DNA from: Bacteroidales bacterium
GTDB lineage: Bacteria > Bacteroidota > Bacteroidia > Bacteroidales > F082
Reading direction: 5' to 3'
Length of the DNA stretch: 52,202 bases
NCBI GenBank assembly: GCA_017439405.1
Contig: JAFSJF010000105.1
Coordinates: 1-52,202, forward strand
Of this stretch, positions 39,146 through 47,210 are shown in pieces. The position numbers and the translations under genes are program-made. Position 1 is the first letter of the stretch; every line of letters begins with the position of its first letter. Below the pieces are notes generated by a model, which was not told the DNA's origin, did no database searches, and worked only from the letters and a program-made list of their open reading frames with translations.

Positions 39146-41677
39146 TTATTCCTTGCCGTCATCTTCCAGCAATTCGTTGTTCTTCTTCCTGCCCGAATGC
39201 TTGTGATGGTGATGATGCTTTCGGAACAGCCTGAAGCGTTTTTCCTTCTTTTCCTCCTCTTCATTGCCATAGCCGTAGCCATAACCGTAGCCGTAGCCAT
39301 AACCATAGCCGTAGCCATAGCCGTAGCCATAGCCATAGCCGTAATACCCATAGCCATAGCCACGTCTCTTCTTGTTGACCGAATTCAGCACGACGCAAAG
39401 ATTCGGGAAAGTGCCATCCTTGTAGAACTTATCCACATCGAAAAGCAAACGTTTGTCGGTCTTTCCGGCACGAAGCACCAAGATGGTCGTGTCCGCCACA
39501 CGCTTCACGATGTCGGCATCGGCCACCATGCCCAGGGGGACGTTGTCCAGGAATATGTACTCATACCGCTTGCGCAATTCCCCGACCAAGGTTTCCAGGC
39601 GCTTGCTCATCAACAGCTCGGCGGGGTTGGGAGGGGTGGGTCCCGAGAAGATGACATCCAAACCGGACACCGTGCCGTCGGGCTGGATGATGTCATCGAC
39701 GCTGTCCGTCTTGCCCGAGAGGTAATTGGCGACTCCGGCTCTTGTGCTCACGTCATAAACCTTGAAGAGCGTGCCTTTACGGATATCCAAGTCAACAATC
39801 ACGACTTTTCGGGAAGCGAGGGCGAAACTCGTCGCCAAATTGGTCGAGACGAAAGTCTTTCCGGAAGACACCATGAAAGAGGTGAACATGACGACATGTC
39901 CCTCCTCCTTCTTCTCCTTCATGTACTCCAAGTTCGACCTGATGAGGCGGAAAGACTCGGAAAGCGAGTCACGTCCGTTTTCGCGCACGATGATGGCATG
40001 GGTCTTGACATTGGGTTGAAAAGGAATGTCGCCGAGGAAAGGCACCGTAGTGGCCTTCTGCACGTCCATTCTGTCGTGGATGGTGGTGTCAAGCAGCTTG
40101 CGCAGGAGCATGAAGGCCACGGGGATGGCCAGTCCGATAAGGATACCCCTCGTGGTCGATTTCCGCTCGTTGGGTGCTATCGGGGAGAAATTGGGATAGG
40201 CATAGTCAATCACCTTGGCCGAAGCTTCGATCTGGGGCTTCGAAATCAGCAGTTCCTCGCGCTTGCTCAGCAGCTGCAGATACAACTTCTCCTTGATGCC
40301 CTGCATCAGTTGCACCGAGTCCAGCTCGAGCTGCACCACCGGCACGTTCCTGATTTGGGAGTTGGCCACGTTTTTCTCGCGATTGGCCACGGCAATGCGC
40401 TCCTGAAGCGGAATCAAGTTGTTGTTCAGCAAGGTGACGATGGCCGCGCGGAGGCTCGACATGCTTTCCAGCAGGTTTTGCGACACAGGATTGTTCATTG
40501 TCCCGTCGGCTCTGTATTTCTCCAGCTGCAACAAGTTGTCGTTGTATTGCTTTATGGCAGCCTCGGCATCCTCGGAAAGACTGACCACGCCTAACGGGAT
40601 CAGTTGGTCGTGGTTGTCGTTCACGAAATTGACCAAATAGCGAATCATGCCCGCTTGGGCGTTCAGCTGCTTCTCCTCCTCGGTAAGCGAGAGGCTGGTT
40701 GACATGTAGCTTTGGCCATAGCTGCTCATGTCGATGATGTTGTGGGTTTGCTTGAAATTGACCGACACCCTTTGGTAGTCCTGGATATCGCTCATCAGGA
40801 ATTCGATGCGCTCGTTGATGAATTTCTCCGTATAGTCGAGGACACGCTTCTGGTCTTCGATGGACTCCATATTATAGACCTCCATCAGGGTATTCAGCAC
40901 ATCGGCGGCACGCATGGGGGATGTGTCGCTCAGCGAGAGTCGCAACACGGAGTTCTTCTCGTCCGCCCTTTCGACGACGATGCGGCTTCGATAGGAATTG
41001 GCCACCGACAGGAGTGGGAGGTGACTGACGGTGATCGAGCCTCCCCTGAAGCCATCATAGCGCCATGTGGGGGCGATTGTCACCCGTCCGAATGGCATCG
41101 TCACCGTGTCGTTCAGCTTCACTTTCATCGAAGGCAGGTCCTGGCCCAAGCCGTCAACCAACACTTGGCTTTCGTCCACTATTTCCACCGTAAACGAAGC
41201 CGAACCCTGCTCGTCCAAATCGACGAACGTCACCTCAATCGGAGCCTCCTTATACAAGTCCGTGTTGCGCTTGACCACCTTGGTCGTGTAAGAATACATC
41301 ACGTTCAGCTTCAGGCGGCGGACCATGTTTTCCATGTTGCCTTGCGACTTCAGCACCATCATCTCGTTGCTGATGGTGCTGACGATGGGGCCTTGCCCAA
41401 TGATCGAATTGAGCGTGGTGGAACTGCGCATGGTCTCGGAACCGCTGCTGACGCCTGTCTTGATGAGCAACGTGGACTGGCTGGCATAGATCCTTTCCTT
41501 GCCACGCACGTTGTAATAGGAAATCACGCCGCCAATGGCCATGAAAAGGAGAAACCAGTGCAGGTTGCGCAGCACGATGAAAACCAAGTCCTTAAACTTG
41601 AAGCCACTGTTGGAGTCCTCATCCGTGAAAGCGGAAGGATCTTTGGAGGTCGTATTGATGTTGTTGACTGTTGCCAT
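39146..41677 (-). CDS. Polysaccharide co-polymerase/bacterial tyrosine kinase (Wzc-like)
   Basis: 843-residue inner-membrane protein. The Wzz domain begins near residue 30, with membrane helices about 35-55 and 515-535, and a coiled-coil periplasmic part in between. The kinase domain (about 575-770) has a P-loop MVSSGKTFVSTN, Walker A' VVIVDLDIRKG and Walker B YIFLDNVPLG. The P-loop has VSS where relatives usually show a Gly-containing G-x-GKT, an oddity. The C-terminal tail is remarkable: residues 773-804 alternate Tyr and Gly with 16 Tyr, followed by an acidic stretch, five consecutive His and a Lys-rich end. Tyr tails are the autophosphorylation sites of these kinases. Its gene sits between the export lipoprotein and the phosphatase. 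Confidence 0.94.
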   Translation of the reverse strand: MATVNNINTTSKDPSAFTDEDSNSGFKFKDLVFIVLRNLHWFLLFMAIGGVISYYNVRGKERIYASQSTLLIKTGVSSGSETMRSSTTLNSIIGQGPIVSTISNEMMVLKSQGNMENMVRRLKLNVMYSYTTKVVKRNTDLYKEAPIEVTFVDLDEQGSASFTVEIVDESQVLVDGLGQDLPSMKVKLNDTVTMPFGRVTIAPTWRYDGFRGGSITVSHLPLLSVANSYRSRIVVERADEKNSVLRLSLSDTSPMRAADVLNTLMEVYNMESIEDQKRVLDYTEKFINERIEFLMSDIQDYQRVSVNFKQTHNIIDMSSYGQSYMSTSLSLTEEEKQLNAQAGMIRYLVNFVNDNHDQLIPLGVVSLSEDAEAAIKQYNDNLLQLEKYRADGTMNNPVSQNLLESMSSLRAAIVTLLNNNLIPLQERIAVANREKNVANSQIRNVPVVQLELDSVQLMQGIKEKLYLQLLSKREELLISKPQIEASAKVIDYAYPNFSPIAPNERKSTTRGILIGLAIPVAFMLLRKLLDTTIHDRMDVQKATTVPFLGDIPFQPNVKTHAIIVRENGRDSLSESFRLIRSNLEYMKEKKEEGHVVMFTSFMVSSGKTFVSTNLATSFALASRKVVIVDLDIRKGTLFKVYDVSTRAGVANYLSGKTDSVDDIIQPDGTVSGLDVIFSGPTPPNPAELLMSKRLETLVGELRKRYEYIFLDNVPLGMVADADIVKRVADTTILVLRAGKTDKRLLFDVDKFYKDGTFPNLCVVLNSVNKKRRGYGYGYYGYGYGYGYGYGYGYGYGYGYGYGYGNEEEEKKEKRFRLFRKHHHHHKHSGRKKNNELLEDDGKE
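39266..39361 (-). repeat. In-frame Tyr-Gly microsatellite in the kinase gene
   Basis: 96 bases of alternating TAT or TAC and GGC or GGT codons encode 16 Tyr and 16 Gly. The 6- and 12-base units make slippage in steps of Tyr-Gly likely, without frame loss. Confidence 0.92.
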
Positions 41678-41709
41678 TATTCTCGTCTTGATTCAGTTGT
41701 GGATTGCCA

Positions 41710-42507
41710 TTATTTTGGATTTGCCAACGTCCTGATGGTGAAATACACCGTTGCCAAGGAAGCCAACGAAGTCAGGGAAGAGACCAGCAACGTCCATCCG
41801 GAGAGGTTCTCCCTCAGGAAGGCATAGTTCGTCTCTTCGGTAAATATGATGTCGTTCTGCTGCAACAGGAAGAACTCGTCATTGAACACCGAAGTGGAAC
41901 GCGGGTCGAGATAATGCACCACACGCTTGCCGTCAACCTCGCGCATCACGCCGATGCGGTCGCGGCGGGTATAGAAATCCAAACCGCCCGCCATGGCGAG
42001 TGCCTCAAGGAAGGTGCAACGCTCGTTGGTGATGTTGAGCACCTTGCCACCCGAGCTGCTCAGGAAGAACACCTTGAAGTTCATGAAACGAGCCACCACA
42101 AGCGGATCCTTGACGTAGCCGTTGCGCTGGATATGCGCCGCAATGGTGTCTTGCAGCTGGAGGCGAGTCAGTCCGCCCACATGAAGCTCGCCCAAAACGG
42201 GAAACTGGATGTTGCCGTTGACATCGACGAGATAGCCCAAGCCTTGGTTGGTGGCGCCTGCCTGGCTCAGGTTTCCACCCATGGGATTGAAGGGCTTGAT
42301 GAGCTCGTCATCCTTTCCCGTGTTGCTCATCACATAGATTCTTAGTTCATCGAAGGGGCTGATGGTAGCCTCCAGCGACTCGTTGAGGGGCATGCCATCG
42401 ACAGGCATGTCCTGCAAATAGCGGACTTTCTTTGAAGTAACGCACGAACTCGCCATCACAGCCAAGGCGGCCAAGGCAAAAAAAACAAATAACTTACTCT
42501 TTTTCAC
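41710..42507 (-). CDS. Polysaccharide export lipoprotein (Wza-like)
   Basis: 265-residue outer-membrane export protein. The signal peptide carries lipobox MASSC-like ASSC (Cys 22). A polysaccharide-export (PES) domain spans about residues 45-130 (PFDELRIYV, LVDVNGNIQFPVLGELHVGG), followed by one SLBB domain (VFFLSSSGGKVLNI, FLEALAMAGGL) and a C-terminal hydrophobic stretch (WTLLVSSLTSLASLATVYF) that could cross the outer membrane as in Wza. It is 32 bases upstream of the kinase gene. Confidence 0.92.
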   Translation of the reverse strand: MKKSKLFVFFALAALAVMASSCVTSKKVRYLQDMPVDGMPLNESLEATISPFDELRIYVMSNTGKDDELIKPFNPMGGNLSQAGATNQGLGYLVDVNGNIQFPVLGELHVGGLTRLQLQDTIAAHIQRNGYVKDPLVVARFMNFKVFFLSSSGGKVLNITNERCTFLEALAMAGGLDFYTRRDRIGVMREVDGKRVVHYLDPRSTSVFNDEFFLLQQNDIIFTEETNYAFLRENLSGWTLLVSSLTSLASLATVYFTIRTLANPK

Positions 42508-42542
42508 CGATGTAATATCTATTTCTTGGTTTTAAAAACGTG

Positions 42543-42550
42543 CAAAAATA
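42543..42550 (-). promoter_or_regulatory. -7 box upstream of the export lipoprotein gene
   Basis: Minus-strand TATTTTTG, 36 bases before the ATG. No TTG at the normal distance. It would give export, kinase and phosphatase genes their own promoter. Confidence 0.5.
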
Positions 42551-42591
42551 CGAATATTTTAGGAAAAAAGGATGAGAATGCCTCTAATATC

Positions 42592-43401
42592 TCAAGGATT
42601 TTTCCATACTCTGCCTACCATCAGCCGTTTCACCATGTTTTTGGCCGATTGTGAGAAGCGTTCCCCTATCCATTGGCCCCAACTGTCTGTCCAGCGTTGG
42701 GGGTGCGTGGTCATCATAAGTTGCTCGGGGAAACAGCCGCGTCCGACTGCTCGAATGACATCGTCGGTGCGATGGTAAACCCATCCTTGCCTGACCCATC
42801 CATCCTGATAGACCGGCACTTTGTCGCGCAGGCTCACGTTGAAACCGTCCCAACGCCGCCCCGTGTCGGTCAGGTAAAAGACCTTTGAAAAATCCACATC
42901 GAAATATGGTTCGCCGACAATTCCAAAATCATGATAATCATACTGTTTCCACAAGTCGCGGCCATCGAACCGGCTACGCGGTGCACCGTGCATGCAAATG
43001 GTCTTCACGGGATAGAACTGCCTAAAGTAGGCCAATTGCTTTTCGAAATGGGCGATGGCCTTCCGCATATCGCCACCGCAAATCGCCATGTCCTCGTAAT
43101 GGTAGCCGATTTCATGACCCAATTCGGCAATGGCCTTGATGATTTCCGGCTTGTTGCTTTGCGGCACAACACGAAAGTAATATGAGGCCCGGATGCCCAA
43201 TGAATGCTCGATTTGCGCCGTGGCCAATGAATTCTCGGCTTTCAGGTCAACATCGTGGCGAAGGATAACGAATCTCGCGTCCACAAGACTGTCCTTAGCT
43301 GCACAATACTCCTCAAAAGCCACAAATTGGTATTGCTTTTCTTTCAGTTCATGAAGCAATTCCGAATATTTGTGAAGTGTAAAGTCCTTACTTTTATACA
43401 T
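42592..43401 (-). CDS. Polysaccharide deacetylase-like protein
   Basis: 269-residue protein with a NodB-like fold. The metal site begins with LRHDVDLKAENS (about residues 48-59), followed by GHEIGYHYEDM (about 94-104) with the His pair and CMHGAPRSRFD (about 136). The C-terminal MMTTHPQRW supplies another conserved His. No signal peptide is seen, so it probably acts in the cytoplasm on lipid-linked or soluble sugar substrates. Family members of this short type are found in many O-antigen and capsule clusters. The gene begins within the remains of another deacetylase gene. Confidence 0.82.
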   Translation of the reverse strand: MYKSKDFTLHKYSELLHELKEKQYQFVAFEEYCAAKDSLVDARFVILRHDVDLKAENSLATAQIEHSLGIRASYYFRVVPQSNKPEIIKAIAELGHEIGYHYEDMAICGGDMRKAIAHFEKQLAYFRQFYPVKTICMHGAPRSRFDGRDLWKQYDYHDFGIVGEPYFDVDFSKVFYLTDTGRRWDGFNVSLRDKVPVYQDGWVRQGWVYHRTDDVIRAVGRGCFPEQLMMTTHPQRWTDSWGQWIGERFSQSAKNMVKRLMVGRVWKNP

Positions 43402-43490
43402 ACTTGCCCGTTTTGTCGCGCAGTTTGTGATTCAGAATCGACGTGGTCTCGACGTCGTTGGTGACGAGGCAAATCTTTTTCTTTTGGCAT
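43394..43490 (-). pseudogene. 5' remnant of a polysaccharide deacetylase gene with a frame slip
   Basis: An ATG at 43490 overlaps the stop codon of the DUF354 gene as TAATG. It is followed by an A-rich run and, one frame off, KKICLVTNDVETTSILNHKL then RDKTGK, the typical N-terminus of a cytoplasmic polysaccharide deacetylase (TNDVE holds the metal-site Asp). Adding one A in the AAAAGAAAAAG run restores MPKEKKICLVTNDVE. The reading frame ends after about 30 codons where the next deacetylase-like gene starts. Confidence 0.6.
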
Positions 43491-44572
43491 TATTTGAACC
43501 TCCACTGGTAGTCAGGATTTTCTTTCATGGTCTCTCGACTCTCGGGATAGTTTTCAATGAACCAGGTGAGGAACGGGGCATAGTCGATTTTCTCGGAGAG
43601 CATCTTTTGGCGACGCGACTGCCATTCTTTCTTCAAACCCTTCATTGAAATCAATTCCTGAATCTTATCAAAAAAAGATTCTGCCTCATTTGGCAAAAAT
43701 GAATAACACAAGCCATACCTTTGTTCAAGTTCATTTGGCACCGACAGTCTCCCAGCAAAACTATTACATTTTATGGCTGGTGTGCCTAAAACAGCCGCCT
43801 CCGAAGTCATGGTCTGGCTATCGCCCACAAGCATTGTCGCATAATACATCAACGAGTGCGCCTTTTCAGGCGAGACTTTAAGTTGGTAGGGTTTGAACTC
43901 ATCGTCAATGTTGCGTTCGGTAGTGATAAACACTCTGCCTTTGGAGCTAAGATACTGCACTAACCGGCGTTTATTTTCGATGGTAAGGCCCACCACTCCC
44001 ACATCGTGATGCGCCTTGAAAGCGTTGAACCTCAAGATGAAATAGGGGTCACCTTCATTTACCCCTGCATCATGCAACACCGTTGGATCGGGCTGAAACT
44101 CATTGGGATGCAGATATGCCAATTCATGATACGAATGATAGAATATGGCATTCTTGGATTCCCGATGCGTTCCCACGGGACTTAAAATTGTATCCGCAAA
44201 AGGATGACCATACTTGGAAAAAATCGGCTCCACCTCGTCGTCATCATCATCGGGGAGGATGCTTTTCATAGGACTCAATTTGCTGATATGGGCCACCGTT
44301 ATTCCATGTACTCCAACATTAATATGTTTGCTCCATGCCATCCACCACAACCGAGCATCATACCGAAATTGGTCAAAAGCCTTCATCAACAACGAGTCAT
44401 GCTTGCTCCCAAAACTAACATAGGGAATGCCATAAATTTCCAACAAGCGGAATACTGATGGGATATTCTTGGTAGTCACATAAACCACATGGCCGTCTTT
44501 GACCAAATTATGATATACATTCCTGAACAAATGCACATGAGCAGGATGTCCAATATCAAATAATATGTTCAT
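43490..44572 (-). CDS. DUF354 family protein (GT-B fold, glycosyltransferase-like)
   Basis: 360-residue cytoplasmic protein. The N-terminus FDIGHPAHVHLFRNVYHNL is the DUF354 signature, and GDSQTMTSEAAVLGTPAI (about 250-267) is the nucleotide-sugar side of a GT-B fold as in UDP-GlcNAc 2-epimerases and glycosyltransferases. DUF354 proteins are widespread in polysaccharide clusters; the exact reaction is not known to me. Its start overlaps the preceding FemAB-like gene (ATGA). Lower GC than the housekeeping genes marks the whole block as variable. Confidence 0.86.
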   Translation of the reverse strand: MNILFDIGHPAHVHLFRNVYHNLVKDGHVVYVTTKNIPSVFRLLEIYGIPYVSFGSKHDSLLMKAFDQFRYDARLWWMAWSKHINVGVHGITVAHISKLSPMKSILPDDDDDEVEPIFSKYGHPFADTILSPVGTHRESKNAIFYHSYHELAYLHPNEFQPDPTVLHDAGVNEGDPYFILRFNAFKAHHDVGVVGLTIENKRRLVQYLSSKGRVFITTERNIDDEFKPYQLKVSPEKAHSLMYYATMLVGDSQTMTSEAAVLGTPAIKCNSFAGRLSVPNELEQRYGLCYSFLPNEAESFFDKIQELISMKGLKKEWQSRRQKMLSEKIDYAPFLTWFIENYPESRETMKENPDYQWRFK

Positions 44573-45564
44573 CTCTTTATCAGTATTTTTGCACCAATTT
44601 CTCCTATCTTATACATTAATGGTCGATGATAATACAAGTATCTCCCATAATCAAACATTTGACAGCCATATTTCAGTTTGTAGTCTCTAACCCCATACGG
44701 CTTGCCAGGCTCTCCTCCTCCTCCAAAATCAAAACTCTTGTACCCTTTATCGTGCGCCCAACAAATAACATTCCACATGAGGAAATCATTGGGACGCAGT
44801 TTGAAATGGTTTTCGTCACTTCCAGCGAACCACGCATACACCAAATCCTTATAACACAACCTAATTTGACCAGCGATTATTTTGCCCTCATAAAAGGCCG
44901 CAAAAAATTCAATGTATTCCCCCAACGCCTCTCTAGCATTCAAAAACAAGTCAAAATCCGCCATTGGAACTCTTTTACGTTTATAAGTACGTTTTATCAC
45001 ATCCACAATTCCGTCGATTGATTCTTTGTCTACTACTTCCTTGTATTCCAGTCCATTTTTTTCAGCGTGTTTTACATTTCTTTGGCGTTCTTTATGCATT
45101 CCTCCCCATAAAACCTGCTGGTCTTTCGACACATCTAATATCAAATTCAAATGCCCCTTGCGAATAAAACCTTCATCATTCAACACGGATGCTAATGAAT
45201 CCATGGAATAGATAGGACGTATCTCTGAATAAATAGTACTGATTGGCAAAACTTTCCGATAATGCCGAAGCAAAACCTTCAAAACATCTGCATCATCATT
45301 CTGCACCAAAGGGCCACCAATGATAACGCTGCGAACCGTAAACATCTTTGCAATGCCATTCCCGTTCCACATCAGCAGTGCCAATAACACCCCTCTAATC
45401 TCTCCATCCGTCACTGCAGCTATTGCAATCGGCTGATTATGCGTTGTTCTCCAATATACTTCACACATCTCATATGTCTGGAACACCGTCCCCTGAGGAT
45501 GCTGTTTGACAAAAGCATCCCATTTCACTTTTTCTATATCTTTAATATTTTTAACAGCTTCCAT
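44569..45564 (-). CDS. FemAB/GNAT-like acyl- or aminoacyltransferase
   Basis: 331-residue cytoplasmic protein with duplicated GNAT-like folds. The block FDFGGGGEPGKPYGVRDYKL near residues 282-301 is typical of the FemAB-like group (lipid II glycyltransferase-like) that occurs in exopolysaccharide clusters, where it is thought to add an amino acid or acyl group to a sugar. The N-terminal half (VFQTYEMCEVYWRTTHNQP) fits the same family. Its start lies 225 bases from the ATPase stop, with a carrier-protein remnant in between. Confidence 0.84.
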   Translation of the reverse strand: MEAVKNIKDIEKVKWDAFVKQHPQGTVFQTYEMCEVYWRTTHNQPIAIAAVTDGEIRGVLLALLMWNGNGIAKMFTVRSVIIGGPLVQNDDADVLKVLLRHYRKVLPISTIYSEIRPIYSMDSLASVLNDEGFIRKGHLNLILDVSKDQQVLWGGMHKERQRNVKHAEKNGLEYKEVVDKESIDGIVDVIKRTYKRKRVPMADFDLFLNAREALGEYIEFFAAFYEGKIIAGQIRLCYKDLVYAWFAGSDENHFKLRPNDFLMWNVICWAHDKGYKSFDFGGGGEPGKPYGVRDYKLKYGCQMFDYGRYLYYHRPLMYKIGEIGAKILIKR

Positions 45565-45675
45565 AACACTTCAAAAATTTAAAGACCCAAGTGGCAAAAC
45601 TGGAATCTTGGCATTTCTTCCTTCATTCTAAATGACTTATTTGATTGCTTAATCCAATTCCATTTTATCAATGAC

Positions 45676-45768
45676 CAAGTTGCGGAATCGGGTCTACGCC
45701 TGCAACTAACTTGCGTCAGTTTCGTCGAACTGACCAGCAAAATTGTTGATAAAGTCTTGAATATCCAT
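45676..45768 (-). pseudogene. 5' remnant of an acyl carrier protein gene
   Basis: An ATG at 45768 opens MDIQDFINNFAGQFDETDAS, then TAG, three codons, TAG, and in the same frame TRFRNL. This matches the start of Bacteroidales acyl carrier proteins linked to polysaccharide clusters (N-terminal IQ-F---FA-QFD-TDAS, then -TEFR-L- before the Ser block). The phosphopantetheine Ser region is absent. It lies in the 225-base gap between the FemAB-like gene and the ATPase; I see nothing else coding in that gap. Confidence 0.5.
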
Positions 45769-45789
45769 AAATAATATTGTTAATCTGTT

Positions 45790-47106
45790 TTACACTTCAC
45801 GCAACAAGAATGCCATATATAGTGGCAGTGTCAACACGTTTCCGTTGCGCCCCACATTGTAGTCGCCCAACTTTATGGCTTGCTCAATATGGTATTTTTC
45901 GGGATGATTCATCACGGTTTTCAGGCTTTTGGCATTGCCACTTACGGCTTTCACCTCAACTGGAGTGCACTTGCCCTTGTAACGGATAAGGAAATCAAGT
46001 TCGAGTCCCGAATCCTTGCGGAAATAATAGAGCTTCCGTCCCATTTTCCCGAAAATGTCGGCCATAAGGTTTTCAAAAATGGCTCCTTTGTAGCCCAGCA
46101 AATTGCCTTGCAGTATGTCGAACTGGGTGCCGTGCTCAAGCATGCTCACAAACAGCCCTGTATCAGCCATATAAACCTTGAACACATCATCTATTGCATT
46201 GCCATCCAAAGGCAATTCCGTAATAGAAAGGTTGTGGCAACGCCGTATAATACCTGCATCTTCTATCCACTGCAAAACGCCTTGGAAAGACGAAGACGTA
46301 CCTTTTTTCTGAACCAAGGAATACTGGAACTTTTTGTTCTCCTTGCTCAGTTGCTTTGGTATGGACAAGAAACTGTCGCGAATCATCGATTTCATATCGC
46401 GGGGAGCATATTTCACAATATCGTCCTCATATGATCGGACAATATCCTGCTGCATTTCCCTCACCACATCCATCATCTTATTGTCATTCACAAAAGTGTC
46501 AACCACTGCGGGCATTCCGCCCACTATAGTATATTGCAGCAACAATTGACGCATACGCTGATGGATAGCCAGCATCACCGATGTTTCTTTCTGACGACAG
46601 TCATCGACATAAGACAATACTTCATCAGAAATGCCGTTTGCCCACAAAAACTCCTCGAAATCAAGTGGATACATATCAACTATCGTCTCATACCCAACCG
46701 GGATGGAACGAACCTTGTCTCCATAGCCGGCCACACCCAACAACGACCCCGTGCAAATGACATCGTAGCGACCGTCCAACTTGAAAAACTTCAACGAAGC
46801 CCTTGCATTGGGACAATCCTGTATCTCATCAAAAACCAAGCAGGTATGCCCACCTTCAAAATGTATATTCAAGGCAGCAGAAATGGCCATAGTCAGATCA
46901 TCTACTGCCAAAGAGCCGGCAAAAAAAGCCGCATATTCTGGATGCTCGAAAAAATTCAAATAGACTACATGACGGTAATTACTACGAGCAAAATCAAGCA
47001 CCGAAAAGGTCTTGCCACATTGCCTGCAGCCTTTTACTACCAATGGATTTTTTCTTGGATTTTTCTTCCAAGCATCCAAATAACTGTTTATCTTTCTTTT
47101 AAGCAT
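45790..47106 (-). CDS. AAA ATPase with C-terminal DUF4143 domain
   Basis: 438-residue cytoplasmic ATPase of the archaeal ATPase-like (AAA_14) type. Walker A is GCRQCGKTFS (about 26-35; most relatives have GARQVGKT), Walker B LVFDEIQD (about 88-95), sensor CTGSLLGV. The DUF4143 domain (about 215-430) contains DSGLELDFLIRYKGKCTPVEVKA, which resembles a PD-(D/E)xK nuclease core (Asp, then Glu-x-Lys). The family is very abundant in Bacteroidota with no settled role; a link to mobile DNA or toxin-like activity is speculation. It interrupts the polysaccharide genes and has its own upstream region of 33-bp repeats. Confidence 0.9.
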   Translation of the reverse strand: MLKRKINSYLDAWKKNPRKNPLVVKGCRQCGKTFSVLDFARSNYRHVVYLNFFEHPEYAAFFAGSLAVDDLTMAISAALNIHFEGGHTCLVFDEIQDCPNARASLKFFKLDGRYDVICTGSLLGVAGYGDKVRSIPVGYETIVDMYPLDFEEFLWANGISDEVLSYVDDCRQKETSVMLAIHQRMRQLLLQYTIVGGMPAVVDTFVNDNKMMDVVREMQQDIVRSYEDDIVKYAPRDMKSMIRDSFLSIPKQLSKENKKFQYSLVQKKGTSSSFQGVLQWIEDAGIIRRCHNLSITELPLDGNAIDDVFKVYMADTGLFVSMLEHGTQFDILQGNLLGYKGAIFENLMADIFGKMGRKLYYFRKDSGLELDFLIRYKGKCTPVEVKAVSGNAKSLKTVMNHPEKYHIEQAIKLGDYNVGRNGNVLTLPLYMAFLLREV

Positions 47107-47114
47107 TGAAATCT

Positions 47115-47210
47115 GACTTTTTCAAACGACTTTTTTGGAAAAACACAGACTTTTTTAAACGACTTTTCGTGCAAAAGTACGACTTTTTCAGACGACTTTT
47201 GGAAAATCAC
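47115..47210 (-). promoter_or_regulatory. 33-bp tandem repeats with embedded -7 box upstream of the ATPase
   Basis: On the plus strand GACTTTT occurs at 47115, 47128, 47148, 47161, 47181 and 47194, spacing 13, 20, 13, 20, 13, so two complete 33-bp units and a shortened third. On the minus strand each unit reads AAAAGTCGTnTGAAAAAGTC. The -7 box TACTTTTG (minus strand, 47172-47179) lies within the middle unit, about 66 bases from the ATG. This looks like an operator array. Confidence 0.65.

Noticed and set aside
39134-41827. Plus-strand frames of 486 and 371 codons opposite the tyrosine kinase gene, one starting with an Ala-Val-Ile repeat that mimics a membrane protein
   Set aside because: The Ala-Ile-Val run is the reverse reading of the Tyr-Gly microsatellite.
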